64,000 nt of DNA, from NCBI RefSeq assembly GCF_022267315.1, contig NZ_JAIKLE010000004.1, forward strand, positions 1 to 64,000. Direction: 5' to 3'. The notes below the pieces were generated by a model, which did no database searches, was not told where the DNA came from, and saw only the letters and a list, made by a program, of their open reading frames with translations. The position numbers and the translations under genes are program-made. Within the stretch, counting starts at the first letter, position 1. Each line of letters begins with the position of its first letter. This document shows, one piece after another, positions 1-8,860 of the stretch. This DNA comes from Maribellus maritimus (GTDB taxonomy: Bacteria > Bacteroidota > Bacteroidia > Bacteroidales > Prolixibacteraceae).

Positions 1-38
1 TTTTTTCATTACTGCATAAAGTTTAAAATTAAACAAAA

Positions 39-66
39 AATACCGGGGGTTGCAACCCCCGGTATT
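39..66 (-). terminator. Rho-independent terminator of the msrA/YCII operon
   Basis: A 28-bp perfect palindrome (two 14-bp arms, GC-rich core CCGGGGG/CCCCCGG) lies downstream of the minus-strand YCII gene. On the minus strand it is followed by a T-rich stretch (complement of the A-run at about 34-40), as in an intrinsic terminator. Confidence 0.7.
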
Positions 67-95
67 CCTATTTACACAGTTTATGAGATAGTGCT

Positions 96-133
96 CAAAA
101 ACCCGGGTTTTTGTTTAAACTCGGGTTTTGTTA
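96..133. repeat. 18-bp palindrome plus partial direct copy
   Basis: An 18-bp perfect palindrome at 96-113 (core AACCCGGGTT) is followed at about 117-133 by a similar half-copy with AACTCGGGTT at its core. It may be a second hairpin of the operon end or a small degenerate repeat. No gene is visible here. Confidence 0.4.
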
Positions 134-193
134 ATTACCGGTCGATCTTGATAATTTCAATAAAAAAGGTTTGTATATTTTTCCAAATAGCTA

Positions 194-595
194 CTATTTA
201 ATTACTGTTCCCTTTGCTCCCCACCAGTAGAAAGCGTTCATCCGCAGCCGGTCGGTTTTTACCATTGGGTCTTCCCCTTCCAGTTTTAAAGCTTCATCAA
301 CCGTATCGACATCAAAAATTAACAGTCCGCGGTGTTCTCCTCCTCCTTCAAACGGGCCGGCAACTATAAGTTTTCCTGACTCCGCTAAATTGTTTAAATG
401 AGAAAGGTGTAATTCCTGAAATTGAGCAGCTTCTGTTGAATCTTTACTTTTTGTTTCGCCACTTTCAAGCAACATAAAAACATATCGTTTCATTGTATAA
501 GTCGTATCTCCTTCATTATGAGAAAATTCGCTTTGAGAAAACGAAGGAAGTGAGTAAGTTGCCAGAAATAGGACAAAAAGCACTTTTTTCATCAT
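194..595 (-). CDS. Secreted YCII-related domain protein
   Basis: A 133-aa protein with an N-terminal signal peptide (hydrophobic residues 4-16, likely cleavage after SFSQ near residue 21). The rest matches a YciI-like fold: the HLSHLNNL helix, a GKLIVAGPF strand/turn and the late GLLIFDVDT strand are typical. The family's catalytic role is largely unproven; some members act on chlorinated aromatics, and most are unknown. It lies 40 bp downstream of msrA on the same strand and probably shares its transcript, ending at the hairpin at 39-66. Two ATG codons are adjacent at the start and either could be used. The exported location is inferred from the signal peptide. Confidence 0.75.
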   Translation of the reverse strand: MMKKVLFVLFLATYSLPSFSQSEFSHNEGDTTYTMKRYVFMLLESGETKSKDSTEAAQFQELHLSHLNNLAESGKLIVAGPFEGGGEHRGLLIFDVDTVDEALKLEGEDPMVKTDRLRMNAFYWWGAKGTVIK

Positions 596-635
596 AAATT
601 GTTTGAGTTATCTAATTTAGGAAATATTATTTACA

Positions 636-1235
636 TCAGTTTTGTTTTTTTACCTTGTCTTTAAAAATTTTTTGAAATTTTTCCACTTTTGGTGCAACTA
701 CAAACTGGCAATACGGTTGATTTTTGTTTCTTTCAAAATAGTTGATGTGATAATCTTCTGCAATATAAAATTTTTCAAACGGAGTAACTTCTGTAACAAT
801 AGGGGAGTCGTAAACTTTTTCTTTTTCAAATTCCTGAATAATCTCCTCTGCAATTTCCTTTTGTTGCTGGTTGTGATAAAAAATGGCTGAGCGATACTGC
901 GTTCCCACATCATTTCCCTGTCGGTTAAGTGTAGTTGGGTCATGGGTCATAAAAAACACTTCGAGAATTTCTGAAAAGCTTACTTTTTCAGGGTTGTAGG
1001 TGAGCTGAACAACTTCAGCGTGTCCTGTTCTTCCGGTACAAACTTCTTTGTATGAAGGATTTTTGACGTGTCCTCCACTGTACCCCGGTTTTACTTCAAC
1101 AACTCCGTTTAGTTGCAAATACACTGCTTCTGTACACCAAAAGCATCCTCCGCCAAGCGTAGCTTTTTCTATATTTTCTGCCATAATTTCCGTTGTAAAT
1201 AAGAGTAATATCAGTATGACTAATCTTGTTTTCAT
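636..1235 (-). CDS. msrA: Peptide-methionine (S)-S-oxide reductase, exported
   Basis: This 199-aa protein reduces methionine-S-sulfoxide in oxidised proteins. The catalytic motif [10 protein letters not shown] is at residues 28-37, with Cys31 as nucleophile. Further family landmarks are GHAEVVQ, the [19 protein letters not shown] block and the late YHINYFERN and NQPYCQF, which carries a possible resolving Cys. Residues 1-19 form a hydrophobic leader ending near MAEN, so the enzyme probably acts in the periplasm or at the envelope. It is the first gene of a likely two-gene operon with the YCII gene. No MsrB domain is fused. Confidence 0.95.
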   Translation of the reverse strand: MKTRLVILILLLFTTEIMAENIEKATLGGGCFWCTEAVYLQLNGVVEVKPGYSGGHVKNPSYKEVCTGRTGHAEVVQLTYNPEKVSFSEILEVFFMTHDPTTLNRQGNDVGTQYRSAIFYHNQQQKEIAEEIIQEFEKEKVYDSPIVTEVTPFEKFYIAEDYHINYFERNKNQPYCQFVVAPKVEKFQKIFKDKVKKQN

Positions 1236-1419
1236 AAAGCTAAATTCATTTCAGAAAGTGTGAATACTTTTTCTGCTGAAAAGCAAATTGTTCTGAGTAG
1301 CCCTAAAATGAAACAATACTTGCTTTTTTATCGACAGAAATCTGTTTGTTTTCGTCAATTAACTATTGAGCGTTATTCTTAAGATAACAAATTAGCTTTA
1401 AGGATGTTTTTGATTGCAA

Positions 1420-1995
1420 TCAGATCTGATGGCTTTGAAAAATAATATATCCGTAGAGGGCAAAACGCAGGAATCGGAACAAAGCATATTTCAGGTACCT
1501 TTTTGATGGGTATCCTGCGGAACCAATCAATAAGCTAACAGCCGACCAGGGGAGGGGAGTAAGCGCAGCAACAATTATCAGGAACAGGCCATATTTGTGG
1601 ATGAGTGGCCATTGTTGACTAAAGAATTTTTTTCGGATAAAACGAAAGGTTGTTTTTTTGAAAAAGAATTGTCCGATTAAAAAAGTGACATATCCCATTA
1701 TATAGGAGACCACAGCAAAAAAACCGACATTTAAAACATAGTGAAGAGTATCAGCTTTGTTAAAAGCCCAAATCATAAAAATTTCAGGAGGAATCACACC
1801 AAAGAAAAATTCGGAAGCCGAGTAAATTAGATAAATTATTTCAGGCCGGGCATAAAATTGCTGAATCCATTCATCGGAAGCATTTGATAAAACCAGTTTT
1901 TTAAATAAAAAATAAGCTGCCAGAAGCAGTGCCATCCAGGCCAAACCTTTTAATCCATTTTTTATTAAGAATTGAATACGCGGACTGATTTTCAT
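1420..1995 (-). CDS. VTT/DedA-like inner-membrane protein
   Basis: A 191-aa integral membrane protein with about five hydrophobic segments. An early SEFFFGVIPPE block and a late LTPLPWSAVSLLIGSAGYP block followed by an arginine-rich amphipathic stretch resemble the two re-entrant motifs of VTT (SNARE-associated/DedA) proteins, a family linked to lipid scrambling and proton-coupled envelope homeostasis. The protein is a little shorter than typical DedA members and the first motif is degenerate, so the assignment is to family level only. It stands alone: the next minus-strand gene lies 373 bp further upstream. Confidence 0.6.
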   Translation of the reverse strand: MKISPRIQFLIKNGLKGLAWMALLLAAYFLFKKLVLSNASDEWIQQFYARPEIIYLIYSASEFFFGVIPPEIFMIWAFNKADTLHYVLNVGFFAVVSYIMGYVTFLIGQFFFKKTTFRFIRKKFFSQQWPLIHKYGLFLIIVAALTPLPWSAVSLLIGSAGYPSKRYLKYALFRFLRFALYGYIIFQSHQI

Positions 1996-2368
1996 ATAAT
2001 AATTCCGATTTATCGAACAACGAAGTTATAACATTTTTTAGAACTGAAAGTTTTGTCTTTTTTGCTGCGTTAAATCTGTTTAGGTAATCGTGCTTTATCC
2101 AGTTGGTTGGTCCCCGTCTCAGATTTAGATGCGTGAATGTGAAACTTCACTGCTTTTTTAAATTTTCGGTTGGAACTTTACGCCGATAGTCCCCATCTTT
2201 TTTATATCTATTGACAAAGCAAAATTTATAGGTCCCCGTTGCTTAAATTTGAACAATTATGGCATTTTAACAGAAATGTATTTTAGTTGCGGGAGGTAGT
2301 TATGTCGAAATTTTGAAGGACTCAACTTTGGATACTCCATATTTACACCAATGATTGGTATTTGTCGG
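1996..2368. other. Gene-free spacer with three short GTCCCC motifs
   Basis: This stretch between two minus-strand genes has no convincing reading frame. It contains GGTCCCCGT near 2110, AGTCCCCAT near 2186 and GGTCCCCGT near 2232. Short frames on the minus strand (for example around 2080-2200) are interrupted by stops and show no family I recognise. It could hold a decayed gene, but this is not demonstrable by eye. Confidence 0.35.
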
Positions 2369-3697
2369 CTAATTCCAATCTTTTTGTAAAACAAAATTTG
2401 AAATATCGGTAAGTTGCTGTTCGCTTAGATTAGGAAAACCTGTCATTGCAGGGTAATCCATCCTTTTTCTTCCGGGCTTTTTTATCCACTGTTTTAGTCC
2501 TTCGATGTTTCCGTCGTATACGGGAGCAGCTTCCGCCATCGATGGCCCTACCAAACGCGTATTTGCAGCATGGCAAACAGCACAGTTGTTTTTAAAAAGC
2601 GCTTCCCCCGGGCTAATTGTTCCTTCCCCTGTTTGAACTGACGGCATTAAAACATTTTCATGTGCCTTTTTTACGGCTTCCCAGTGTGCAGCGGTCCGTT
2701 CTGCCATCATCGTTTTATGGGTTTTTAATGCCGATTCACGATACATGTGTCGTCCTGTTCCCATAAATGCCACGAGAATGGTGAATAAACCCAAAATAAG
2801 ATAAAAACGTCTGCCAATTGTTTCATTTTGTTTTATCATCTTCCAAAGCTGCAGAAGAATAATAACAGCTACTGTTACACCTGCCAGAATTACCCAGAAT
2901 AATCCCCATGTTACTCCTTTTGTGGGTAAGGTTAAAAATAGAAGCGGTCCGAAAATAAACTGAAACCCCGTGGCAGCGAGCGCCAGTGTCAGCATACTTT
3001 TTTGCAAATCAGCTTTTGTTATGTGTTCGAACTTCGATTCTGTATTGTAACTTTTTCTTCCAAAATAAACCGCCAGGAACACGCCGGTTATTGCAAGGCA
3101 GGCGGTTATAAAATGGAAATATCGTGGAAACACATTGGGCAGCGTAAGGGCACTAAAAAATCCCTGTACCTCACCCCATTTTTCCGGAAAAAGCATCAGG
3201 TTAATGTTCGTTAAAAATATAAATGGAATCATTAGAAAACTAAAAACACCAAGCGCAAGAATACTGAGGTGCAAGGTTTTGTTTTCGGCCAGCTTGTCCC
3301 AGGAATATTTGTGAAGGTATATCAGCAGAAACGCGACAGAAACCCATGGGACAATTGATATCCACATGTTTCCGGTTAAAGCATTTGAAGAATAGAAATA
3401 CAAGGTGTAAAGAACGTTTATCGACAGTAAAGGTGCAACTCCTAAAACTACCGCCAGACTTTTATTTACCGTAATTGTTGCAGCAATTTCGCGGGCCAGT
3501 TTGTCGTGGTCTTTGTTTTTTAAACCTTTCCATTCATACCAAAAAGTAAGAATACTTCCACCTACCATCAGATTGATAAAAAGTATGTGCAGAAGAAATG
3601 AAAAAATTAAAATAGCTACCAATATCCATTCGGGCAGTGGCAGTGGCAGAGGAATATCCTTGGGAACGGGTATTTGTGTAATTACAGCATTTATCAT
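2369..3697 (-). CDS. CydA-like membrane subunit with C-terminal cytochrome c domain (first of pair)
   Basis: A 442-aa protein: about eight or nine transmembrane segments (residues about 24-310), then a periplasmic mono-haem c domain with CAVCH at 372-376 and a probable axial Met at 413 or 418. The membrane part resembles cytochrome bd subunit I by eye: His37 in helix 1 (SFLLHILFINLMVGG) sits like E. coli CydA His19, and the His in YFHFITACLAITG sits like His186. The conserved glutamate pair of the oxygen-reducing site is not visible. It starts 21 bp downstream of the 471-aa partner, so the two are almost certainly co-transcribed. Function (oxygen reductase-like or other terminal reductase) is inferred. 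Confidence 0.7.
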   Translation of the reverse strand: MINAVITQIPVPKDIPLPLPLPEWILVAILIFSFLLHILFINLMVGGSILTFWYEWKGLKNKDHDKLAREIAATITVNKSLAVVLGVAPLLSINVLYTLYFYSSNALTGNMWISIVPWVSVAFLLIYLHKYSWDKLAENKTLHLSILALGVFSFLMIPFIFLTNINLMLFPEKWGEVQGFFSALTLPNVFPRYFHFITACLAITGVFLAVYFGRKSYNTESKFEHITKADLQKSMLTLALAATGFQFIFGPLLFLTLPTKGVTWGLFWVILAGVTVAVIILLQLWKMIKQNETIGRRFYLILGLFTILVAFMGTGRHMYRESALKTHKTMMAERTAAHWEAVKKAHENVLMPSVQTGEGTISPGEALFKNNCAVCHAANTRLVGPSMAEAAPVYDGNIEGLKQWIKKPGRKRMDYPAMTGFPNLSEQQLTDISNFVLQKDWN

Positions 3698-3718
3698 GGT
3701 TGATTTGGTTTTATCCGG

Positions 3719-5134
3719 TTAGTATTTTATTTCTTTTACATCTACGCCTTTAATTTGCGGCCCTTCCAGTGGTTTTGGTTCGGCCTGCTGGTGCTGAATA
3801 TACCAGGCAAGCGCATCCAGCTCCATGTCATTTCCGGGAAATGGCGGCATGTAATACCTCACATTATGCATCGATTTCATGTAAACTTTCATCGCTTCCA
3901 CATTTAAAGGATTTTCTGTGCCGTACATTCTTTCAAAACGGTTAACTACCGAATTTACACCGTGTGTTGTGTGACAACGGGTACAGGCCAGGTTAAAAAC
4001 TTCTTCTCCGGCTTTTAACCTGTTTGCGTCTGTTATTTCTGAAACGGATGAGTAAGGCGAATTTTTTAATAATCCGGTTTGCTGATATAAGGGATATTCC
4101 TCAACCAATATTCCATTGGCATACATATAATCGCCAATAACATAAGGTTTTCGTATAAATTCGCGTAAACGTTCAAAGGTTCCTAAAAACAGGATGGAGG
4201 CAACTACAGGAATAAATAAAAGGTGTTTAGGCAAGCGCCTGGGTGCAAATGTTCCGAGAATACTTACTGCAAAACCAATGGAAACCACCACAATCATTAC
4301 CGTTAAAAGTGAATCGTACCAGTCCTGAAATTGTTGGGTTCCAAGTGCAACAGGCAGATTTCCAATCATTGATCTGGGAATAAACCAGTAATAAATAAAA
4401 GCTCCTGCAGCCGCAACAGGGGTCCAAAGCAAAATCCAGAATGAAATGTGTTTAAGCAGGCCGGGACGATATGGATTGCCTCTTTTCAGGATGTAAGCAG
4501 TTATCAGAAGAGCAATACAACCTGCCATCATCATCGCAATCGGGGTGCGGAAAATAAGTTGCGGGAAATATATTGGGTTGGTAAAACCACTAAATAATGT
4601 TTTATGATTTATCCAACTTCCCGGATCCATCATAAAACCGAGAATAGCAACAATAATAGCCATGGTAAGCCACGAAAAAATACTCAGCCAAAGCCCAAAT
4701 AAAATATGTTTTCTTTTTCGTTTTGGATTTTCATTGGATCGTTTCCAGGTAAGAAAATAGATCATAATAAATACGACTTCCAGTACAAAAATGATCCACT
4801 CAGTAAACCAGGCAAAATAGAATACCCGGATTAAACTGCCAAGCGATGCCGGGTTGGCAAGTGATGCAGCAAACCAAATTCCAACACCGGTTAATGCGCC
4901 TACTGTTGTTGTGATTATAAAAGCGGTGAAAAGCAGCTTTCTTGCGGTTTCGTCCCAGGCTGCTCCCTCTTCAGGACTTACTTGTTTTTTCTGATATCCC
5001 CTGAATTCCAGAAATGTAACCAGCGGGGCAAATCCCACAGCCAGTGAGTGGTTGATTACAACATGTAAAATGGCAATTATGGCAACCAGTAAACGGTTCC
5101 CCATAAAATCGAGATGAAATAGCGGAAAATCCAT
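3719..5134 (-). CDS. CydA-like membrane subunit with C-terminal cytochrome c domain (second of pair)
   Basis: A 471-aa protein with about nine transmembrane segments and a C-terminal haem c domain: CTRCH at 384-388, probable axial Met429 in YMPPFPG. By-eye alignment to E. coli CydA places His24 (RLLVAIIAILH) at His19, a GALTG turn at the GVATG motif, and the two Glu of FTEWIIFVLE at the oxygen-site glutamate pair. The REFIRKPY segment resembles the AEYGRQPW motif, and the QLIFRTPIAMM segment has no His where His186 would be. No CydB gene is adjacent. It is promoter-proximal to the 442-aa subunit. It probably belongs to the bd-like oxidoreductase superfamily with fused haem c; the electron donor and acceptor are unknown. 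Confidence 0.7.
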   Translation of the reverse strand: MDFPLFHLDFMGNRLLVAIIAILHVVINHSLAVGFAPLVTFLEFRGYQKKQVSPEEGAAWDETARKLLFTAFIITTTVGALTGVGIWFAASLANPASLGSLIRVFYFAWFTEWIIFVLEVVFIMIYFLTWKRSNENPKRKRKHILFGLWLSIFSWLTMAIIVAILGFMMDPGSWINHKTLFSGFTNPIYFPQLIFRTPIAMMMAGCIALLITAYILKRGNPYRPGLLKHISFWILLWTPVAAAGAFIYYWFIPRSMIGNLPVALGTQQFQDWYDSLLTVMIVVVSIGFAVSILGTFAPRRLPKHLLFIPVVASILFLGTFERLREFIRKPYVIGDYMYANGILVEEYPLYQQTGLLKNSPYSSVSEITDANRLKAGEEVFNLACTRCHTTHGVNSVVNRFERMYGTENPLNVEAMKVYMKSMHNVRYYMPPFPGNDMELDALAWYIQHQQAEPKPLEGPQIKGVDVKEIKY

Positions 5135-5252
5135 TGATTAGTAATTTTTGATTTTGCTATAAAATATACTAATAATTTTTCTCCTAATAAATAGATTGTC
5201 TGTTTTTGTTTTAATCTTTTGTTCTTAATGCTGTTCCGGAGATTTTGAAAAG

Positions 5253-6368
5253 TTAGTTCAAAAGTGTTTTTAATTCGCGGATTAAGGTTTCAATATCCTC
5301 TTCGTTGTTGAAAATACTTGTTGAAATCCGAACTCCTTCGCCTCGCGCTGAAACGATAATATTTTTTTTGAATAGTTCTTCTACTATCTTTTTTGCGTTT
5401 GGAATTCGTGCAATTAATATTCCGGATCGGTGTCTATCTTCCTTTTGGTAGATAACCCCGATACCCATTTTTGTGAGTTTATCTTCCAGAAAATGATTAA
5501 GAAACAATACCCGGTTAACAACATTTTCAGCACCAATTTTTTTGAACATCTCAAGCGCTCCTCCCAAAGCAAAAATGTTCGGGAAATGCGGGCACCCTGA
5601 TTCGATTACCGATGCTTCGTTTTTTAAATCGAGGTCAGTATTGTTCATTTTTTCCGGCTCTTTTACACTTCTCCAGCCGGCAAACGGGAAATCCTCTTTT
5701 TTTAACCATTTATTATTGATATATAAACCTCCGATTCCGTAACCTGCAGTTGCCCATTTTAACCCGGTAAACATCAGAAAATCAATATTGCATTTTTTTA
5801 CATCAACCGGGAAGATTCCCAAAGCTTGCGTTGCATTTACTACAAAAATGAGGTTTTTTCTTTTACAAAGTTTCCCTAATGCTTCTAAATCCTGTCGAAA
5901 ACCGGTTTTATACTGGACGTAGCTTGTTATAAGGATTTTGACATCTGGTGTAATTGCTTTTTCAATTTCATTTAGCGGAAAAGTATTTTCAACCGGTTCA
6001 ACAAATTTTATTTCAGCCTTCTGATTCAACCAGGGAAAAGTAGTCGACGGAAATTCGTCACGCATGGTAAGAACGGTTCCTTTATTTTTTAGGAATTGAG
6101 CTACAAGGTTCATTCCATGTGAAGTGTTGGTGGTAAATCCGATTTCTGCTTTTTCTGCGCCGATAAAACCAGCAAGGTTACTCCTTATCTTTTCTGTTCT
6201 TTCCAGCCAGTTGTCCCAGTATGTATCACCAAATTCAAGCATTTCATCATAGAAGCGTTTCCCTTCAGTGGCAGCACTTTTTGAAACCGGAGAACCACCT
6301 GCCGGATTCAGATAGATATATTTTTTACAAACAGGGAACTCTTCTCTGACTTTATTCCAGTCGACCAT
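5253..6368 (-). CDS. Class V aminotransferase-fold PLP enzyme
   Basis: A 371-aa fold-type I PLP protein related to cysteine desulfurases and isopenicillin N epimerases. The Schiff-base lysine is Lys204 in FTGLKWATAGYGIGG, and FTTNTSHGMN (78-87) is the phosphate-binding segment. The usual pyridine-contacting Asp appears as Asn178 in VVNATQALG, which is unusual. The C-terminal GEGVRISTSIFNNEEDIETL is typical of the family. It lies on the same strand as the TPL-like gene upstream, 138 bp apart, which may mean shared amino-acid metabolism. The substrate cannot be predicted. Confidence 0.75.
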   Translation of the reverse strand: MVDWNKVREEFPVCKKYIYLNPAGGSPVSKSAATEGKRFYDEMLEFGDTYWDNWLERTEKIRSNLAGFIGAEKAEIGFTTNTSHGMNLVAQFLKNKGTVLTMRDEFPSTTFPWLNQKAEIKFVEPVENTFPLNEIEKAITPDVKILITSYVQYKTGFRQDLEALGKLCKRKNLIFVVNATQALGIFPVDVKKCNIDFLMFTGLKWATAGYGIGGLYINNKWLKKEDFPFAGWRSVKEPEKMNNTDLDLKNEASVIESGCPHFPNIFALGGALEMFKKIGAENVVNRVLFLNHFLEDKLTKMGIGVIYQKEDRHRSGILIARIPNAKKIVEELFKKNIIVSARGEGVRISTSIFNNEEDIETLIRELKTLLN

Positions 6369-6506
6369 AACTTGATGTTTAGTTTTAAATTGAACGATAA
6401 AATGATGATAAAAATAAATGATATTTTTTTACGAAAAAAGGGAACCATTTCTGATTCCCCCTTGATATTATAATAAATGGTTTTTGGTTGAATTTCTTCC
6501 AGCTTT

Positions 6507-7967
6507 CTACAAAGAATCTCCAAAATCTTCTTTGAATTTTGCCATTAATTTTTCAGGCCAGTCACCTATGGCTTCTAATCGTCCCATAAAGAAACGCAGT
6601 AAAGGCGGCTCTTCAATCCATTGTAAACCGCCCACCAATTCACGATTGTCAAAAAGCCATTTTACACGGTCAACTACAAACATGGTTTGTGAAAGTGTAA
6701 ATACCCGCCGTGGGAATGCCAAACGAAGCAATTCAACATCAGCGAGAACATCATCTCCATTTTCGTCGCGTACACTTGAAATAGTTCCCCTTTCCATCCC
6801 GCGAATTCCTGAGATAATGTATAATGCAGTAGCTAAGGCACCGGCAGGATACTCCTGTTGAGGAACATGGGGTAAAAATCCCATCGCATCGATATGGCAA
6901 CCCAGTGCTCCGGCTGGTGTAATTACCGGGATACCTGCTTTGTCGAGGTTGTCAACAGCATATTTGATAAAAGATGGCGACTGGCTTATAACTGTGTCGT
7001 CGCAGGTTTCTTTTAAGCCCACTGCCATGGCTTCAATTTCGCGAACCGACATACCGCCGTATGTGAGGAATCCTTCGTACAGTACCAGCAAATCACGCAT
7101 TTTTAAATACAGGTCTTTACTGTTTGTTAAAATTCCACCACCACGTGTTGAACTTACTTTACGGCTCGAGAAGTACACCAAGTCGGCGTATCCGCACATC
7201 TCCAGCAGGATATCTTTTATTTCGGCATTTTTAAATTCTTCTTCGCGTTGTTTAATAAAGTATGCATTTTCACCAATTAAACTGGCGTCGAGCACCATCA
7301 TCGTATCATTCTGTTCACAAACGGCTTTTACATCGCGCATATTTTGCATGGAAAACGGTTGCCCGCCAATCAGGTTTGTCGATGCTTCCATTCTTACAAA
7401 AGCTACTTTATCTTTACCGTATTTTTCAAAAACAGCTTTTAATTTATCAATGTCTATATTTCCTTTAAATGGCTTTGTACTTTTAATATCAAGTGCGTCA
7501 TCTTTATATATTTCCAATACTTTACCTCCGTTAAGTTCCATGTGCTCTTTGGTTGTGGTAAAGTGATAGTTCATAGGAATTACTTCGCCCTTTTTTATAA
7601 AAACCTGCGATACAATATTTTCGGCAGCGCGTCCCTGGTGAACCGGTAAAACATAGTGTTTTCCAAAAACCTCGCGGGCAGCTTCTTCCATACGGTAGAA
7701 ACTTTGCGAGCCAGCATAGGCATCGTCAGCCTGCAACATAGAAGACACCTGATTGTCACTCATCGCGTTGGTTCCGGAGTCGGTAAGCATATCAAGGAAG
7801 ATATCTTTTGTATTTAACAGGAATGTATTAAATCCGGCTTCCTCAACGGCTGCTTTTCTTTCTTCAATAGGTTTCAAGAATAGCTTTTGTACGATTCTTA
7901 CTTTGTGGAGCTCCACCGGAATCTGTTCGCCACTATAAAATTTAATGGCACTACTTTGGTTTGTCAT
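6507..7967 (-). CDS. Tyrosine phenol-lyase/tryptophanase-like beta-eliminating lyase
   Basis: A 486-aa PLP enzyme homologous over its full length to tryptophan indole-lyase and tyrosine phenol-lyase (TPL), which cleave aromatic amino acids to an aromatic ring compound, pyruvate and ammonia. The PLP lysine is Lys270 (FSSRKVSSTRGGG, where the family has KKD). Specificity residues look TPL-like: Phe136-Thr137 (TPL Phe123/Thr124) and Arg393 in MERG (TPL Arg381). Tyr91, Asn198, Asp227 and Arg415 are kept. The TPL Arg217 position is Leu230. The N-terminus is about 20 aa longer than in E. coli TnaA. The start ATG is at 7967. The real substrate is uncertain. Confidence 0.75.
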   Translation of the reverse strand: MTNQSSAIKFYSGEQIPVELHKVRIVQKLFLKPIEERKAAVEEAGFNTFLLNTKDIFLDMLTDSGTNAMSDNQVSSMLQADDAYAGSQSFYRMEEAAREVFGKHYVLPVHQGRAAENIVSQVFIKKGEVIPMNYHFTTTKEHMELNGGKVLEIYKDDALDIKSTKPFKGNIDIDKLKAVFEKYGKDKVAFVRMEASTNLIGGQPFSMQNMRDVKAVCEQNDTMMVLDASLIGENAYFIKQREEEFKNAEIKDILLEMCGYADLVYFSSRKVSSTRGGGILTNSKDLYLKMRDLLVLYEGFLTYGGMSVREIEAMAVGLKETCDDTVISQSPSFIKYAVDNLDKAGIPVITPAGALGCHIDAMGFLPHVPQQEYPAGALATALYIISGIRGMERGTISSVRDENGDDVLADVELLRLAFPRRVFTLSQTMFVVDRVKWLFDNRELVGGLQWIEEPPLLRFFMGRLEAIGDWPEKLMAKFKEDFGDSL

Positions 7968-8162
7968 TTTTTACTGGTTTATAGTTTCAATTTAAAAATT
8001 TTTTAAAAATAAAATCTTCAAATTGAAATTGATGTTTTTTGCCGGAGATGTTTGTTACTTTTTGAATATTTATAATTATTCAAAATAACAGAGTTTTGTT
8101 ATTGTACTAAAATAAAATCTGGAAGTGGAGCTGGTTGTAGTCTGTTAATTCGCTTCCCGGAT

Positions 8163-8759
8163 TTAAATGTAATTCTGAGTTTCAGGTATTTCAGAGCTTT
8201 CTATTAATTTTTGCCAAGAAGAAGAGAATTCTGTTCCGTCGGGCATTATTGTATTTTTTAAACTTTTTACCGATTTAAGCTGGTAAAGATCAATTCTAGC
8301 CCATTTTAAATTGGCCTCAGTAAAATCTGCATTTGTTAAGTTCGCATTTTCCATACGAGCATTTTTCAAATTTGCTCCTGTCAATATCGAATTTTGGAGA
8401 TTTGTTTGAGCCAATACACAACTTTTTAATTCGGCATTGGCGAAATTTGTTTCTGACAGATCTGCTTTCCAAAAATCAACCTGATACAAATACGCATTGG
8501 TGAAATTTGCTTTTTTTAAATTTGAACTCCAAAAACAAATTCGTGAGAGTATTATATTATTTAATTTGGCATTTTCCAGAAAACAATTTCTTAAATCTAG
8601 TGGCGCTTTTACATCCAGTTTCGAAAAATGAAATAATTTAGAACAAAGTAATTCGCATGTGTCGGAATTTTTCCTTTGTTTTATTAAGTCAATTTCTTCC
8701 TGAATCTTTTTGGCTTTTGAAGAATAAATGTCCTTTTTAATTTTTGAGAATAATTTCAT
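8163..8759 (-). CDS. Pentapeptide-repeat protein
   Basis: A 198-aa protein with a charged N-terminal helix (1-45) followed by about 100 residues of A(N/D)LxN-type pentapeptide repeats (for example LKKANFTNAYL, LSETNFANAEL, LTGANLKNARM, LTNADFTEANL). These fold as a right-handed quadrilateral beta helix. There is no signal peptide or membrane segment, so it is probably cytoplasmic. Pentapeptide proteins are scaffolds or gyrase-protecting proteins in some cases, but no specific role can be assigned here. The nearest gene on the same strand is the response regulator 101 bp upstream (its stop at 8861). Confidence 0.8.
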   Translation of the reverse strand: MKLFSKIKKDIYSSKAKKIQEEIDLIKQRKNSDTCELLCSKLFHFSKLDVKAPLDLRNCFLENAKLNNIILSRICFWSSNLKKANFTNAYLYQVDFWKADLSETNFANAELKSCVLAQTNLQNSILTGANLKNARMENANLTNADFTEANLKWARIDLYQLKSVKSLKNTIMPDGTEFSSSWQKLIESSEIPETQNYI

Positions 8760-8860
8760 TTTTCATTAGTCTTGGTCTAAGGAAAAGCAAAAGTATTCAT
8801 ATGAAATGTTTAATAAAATAACGTAAAAACGTGATTTTTTAATTTGGTGCAATAATTATG

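Noticed and set aside
2369-5134. Classical cytochrome bd oxidase (cydAB)
   Set aside because: Neither gene resembles CydB, both have C-terminal haem c domains, and key ligands are split between the two subunits.
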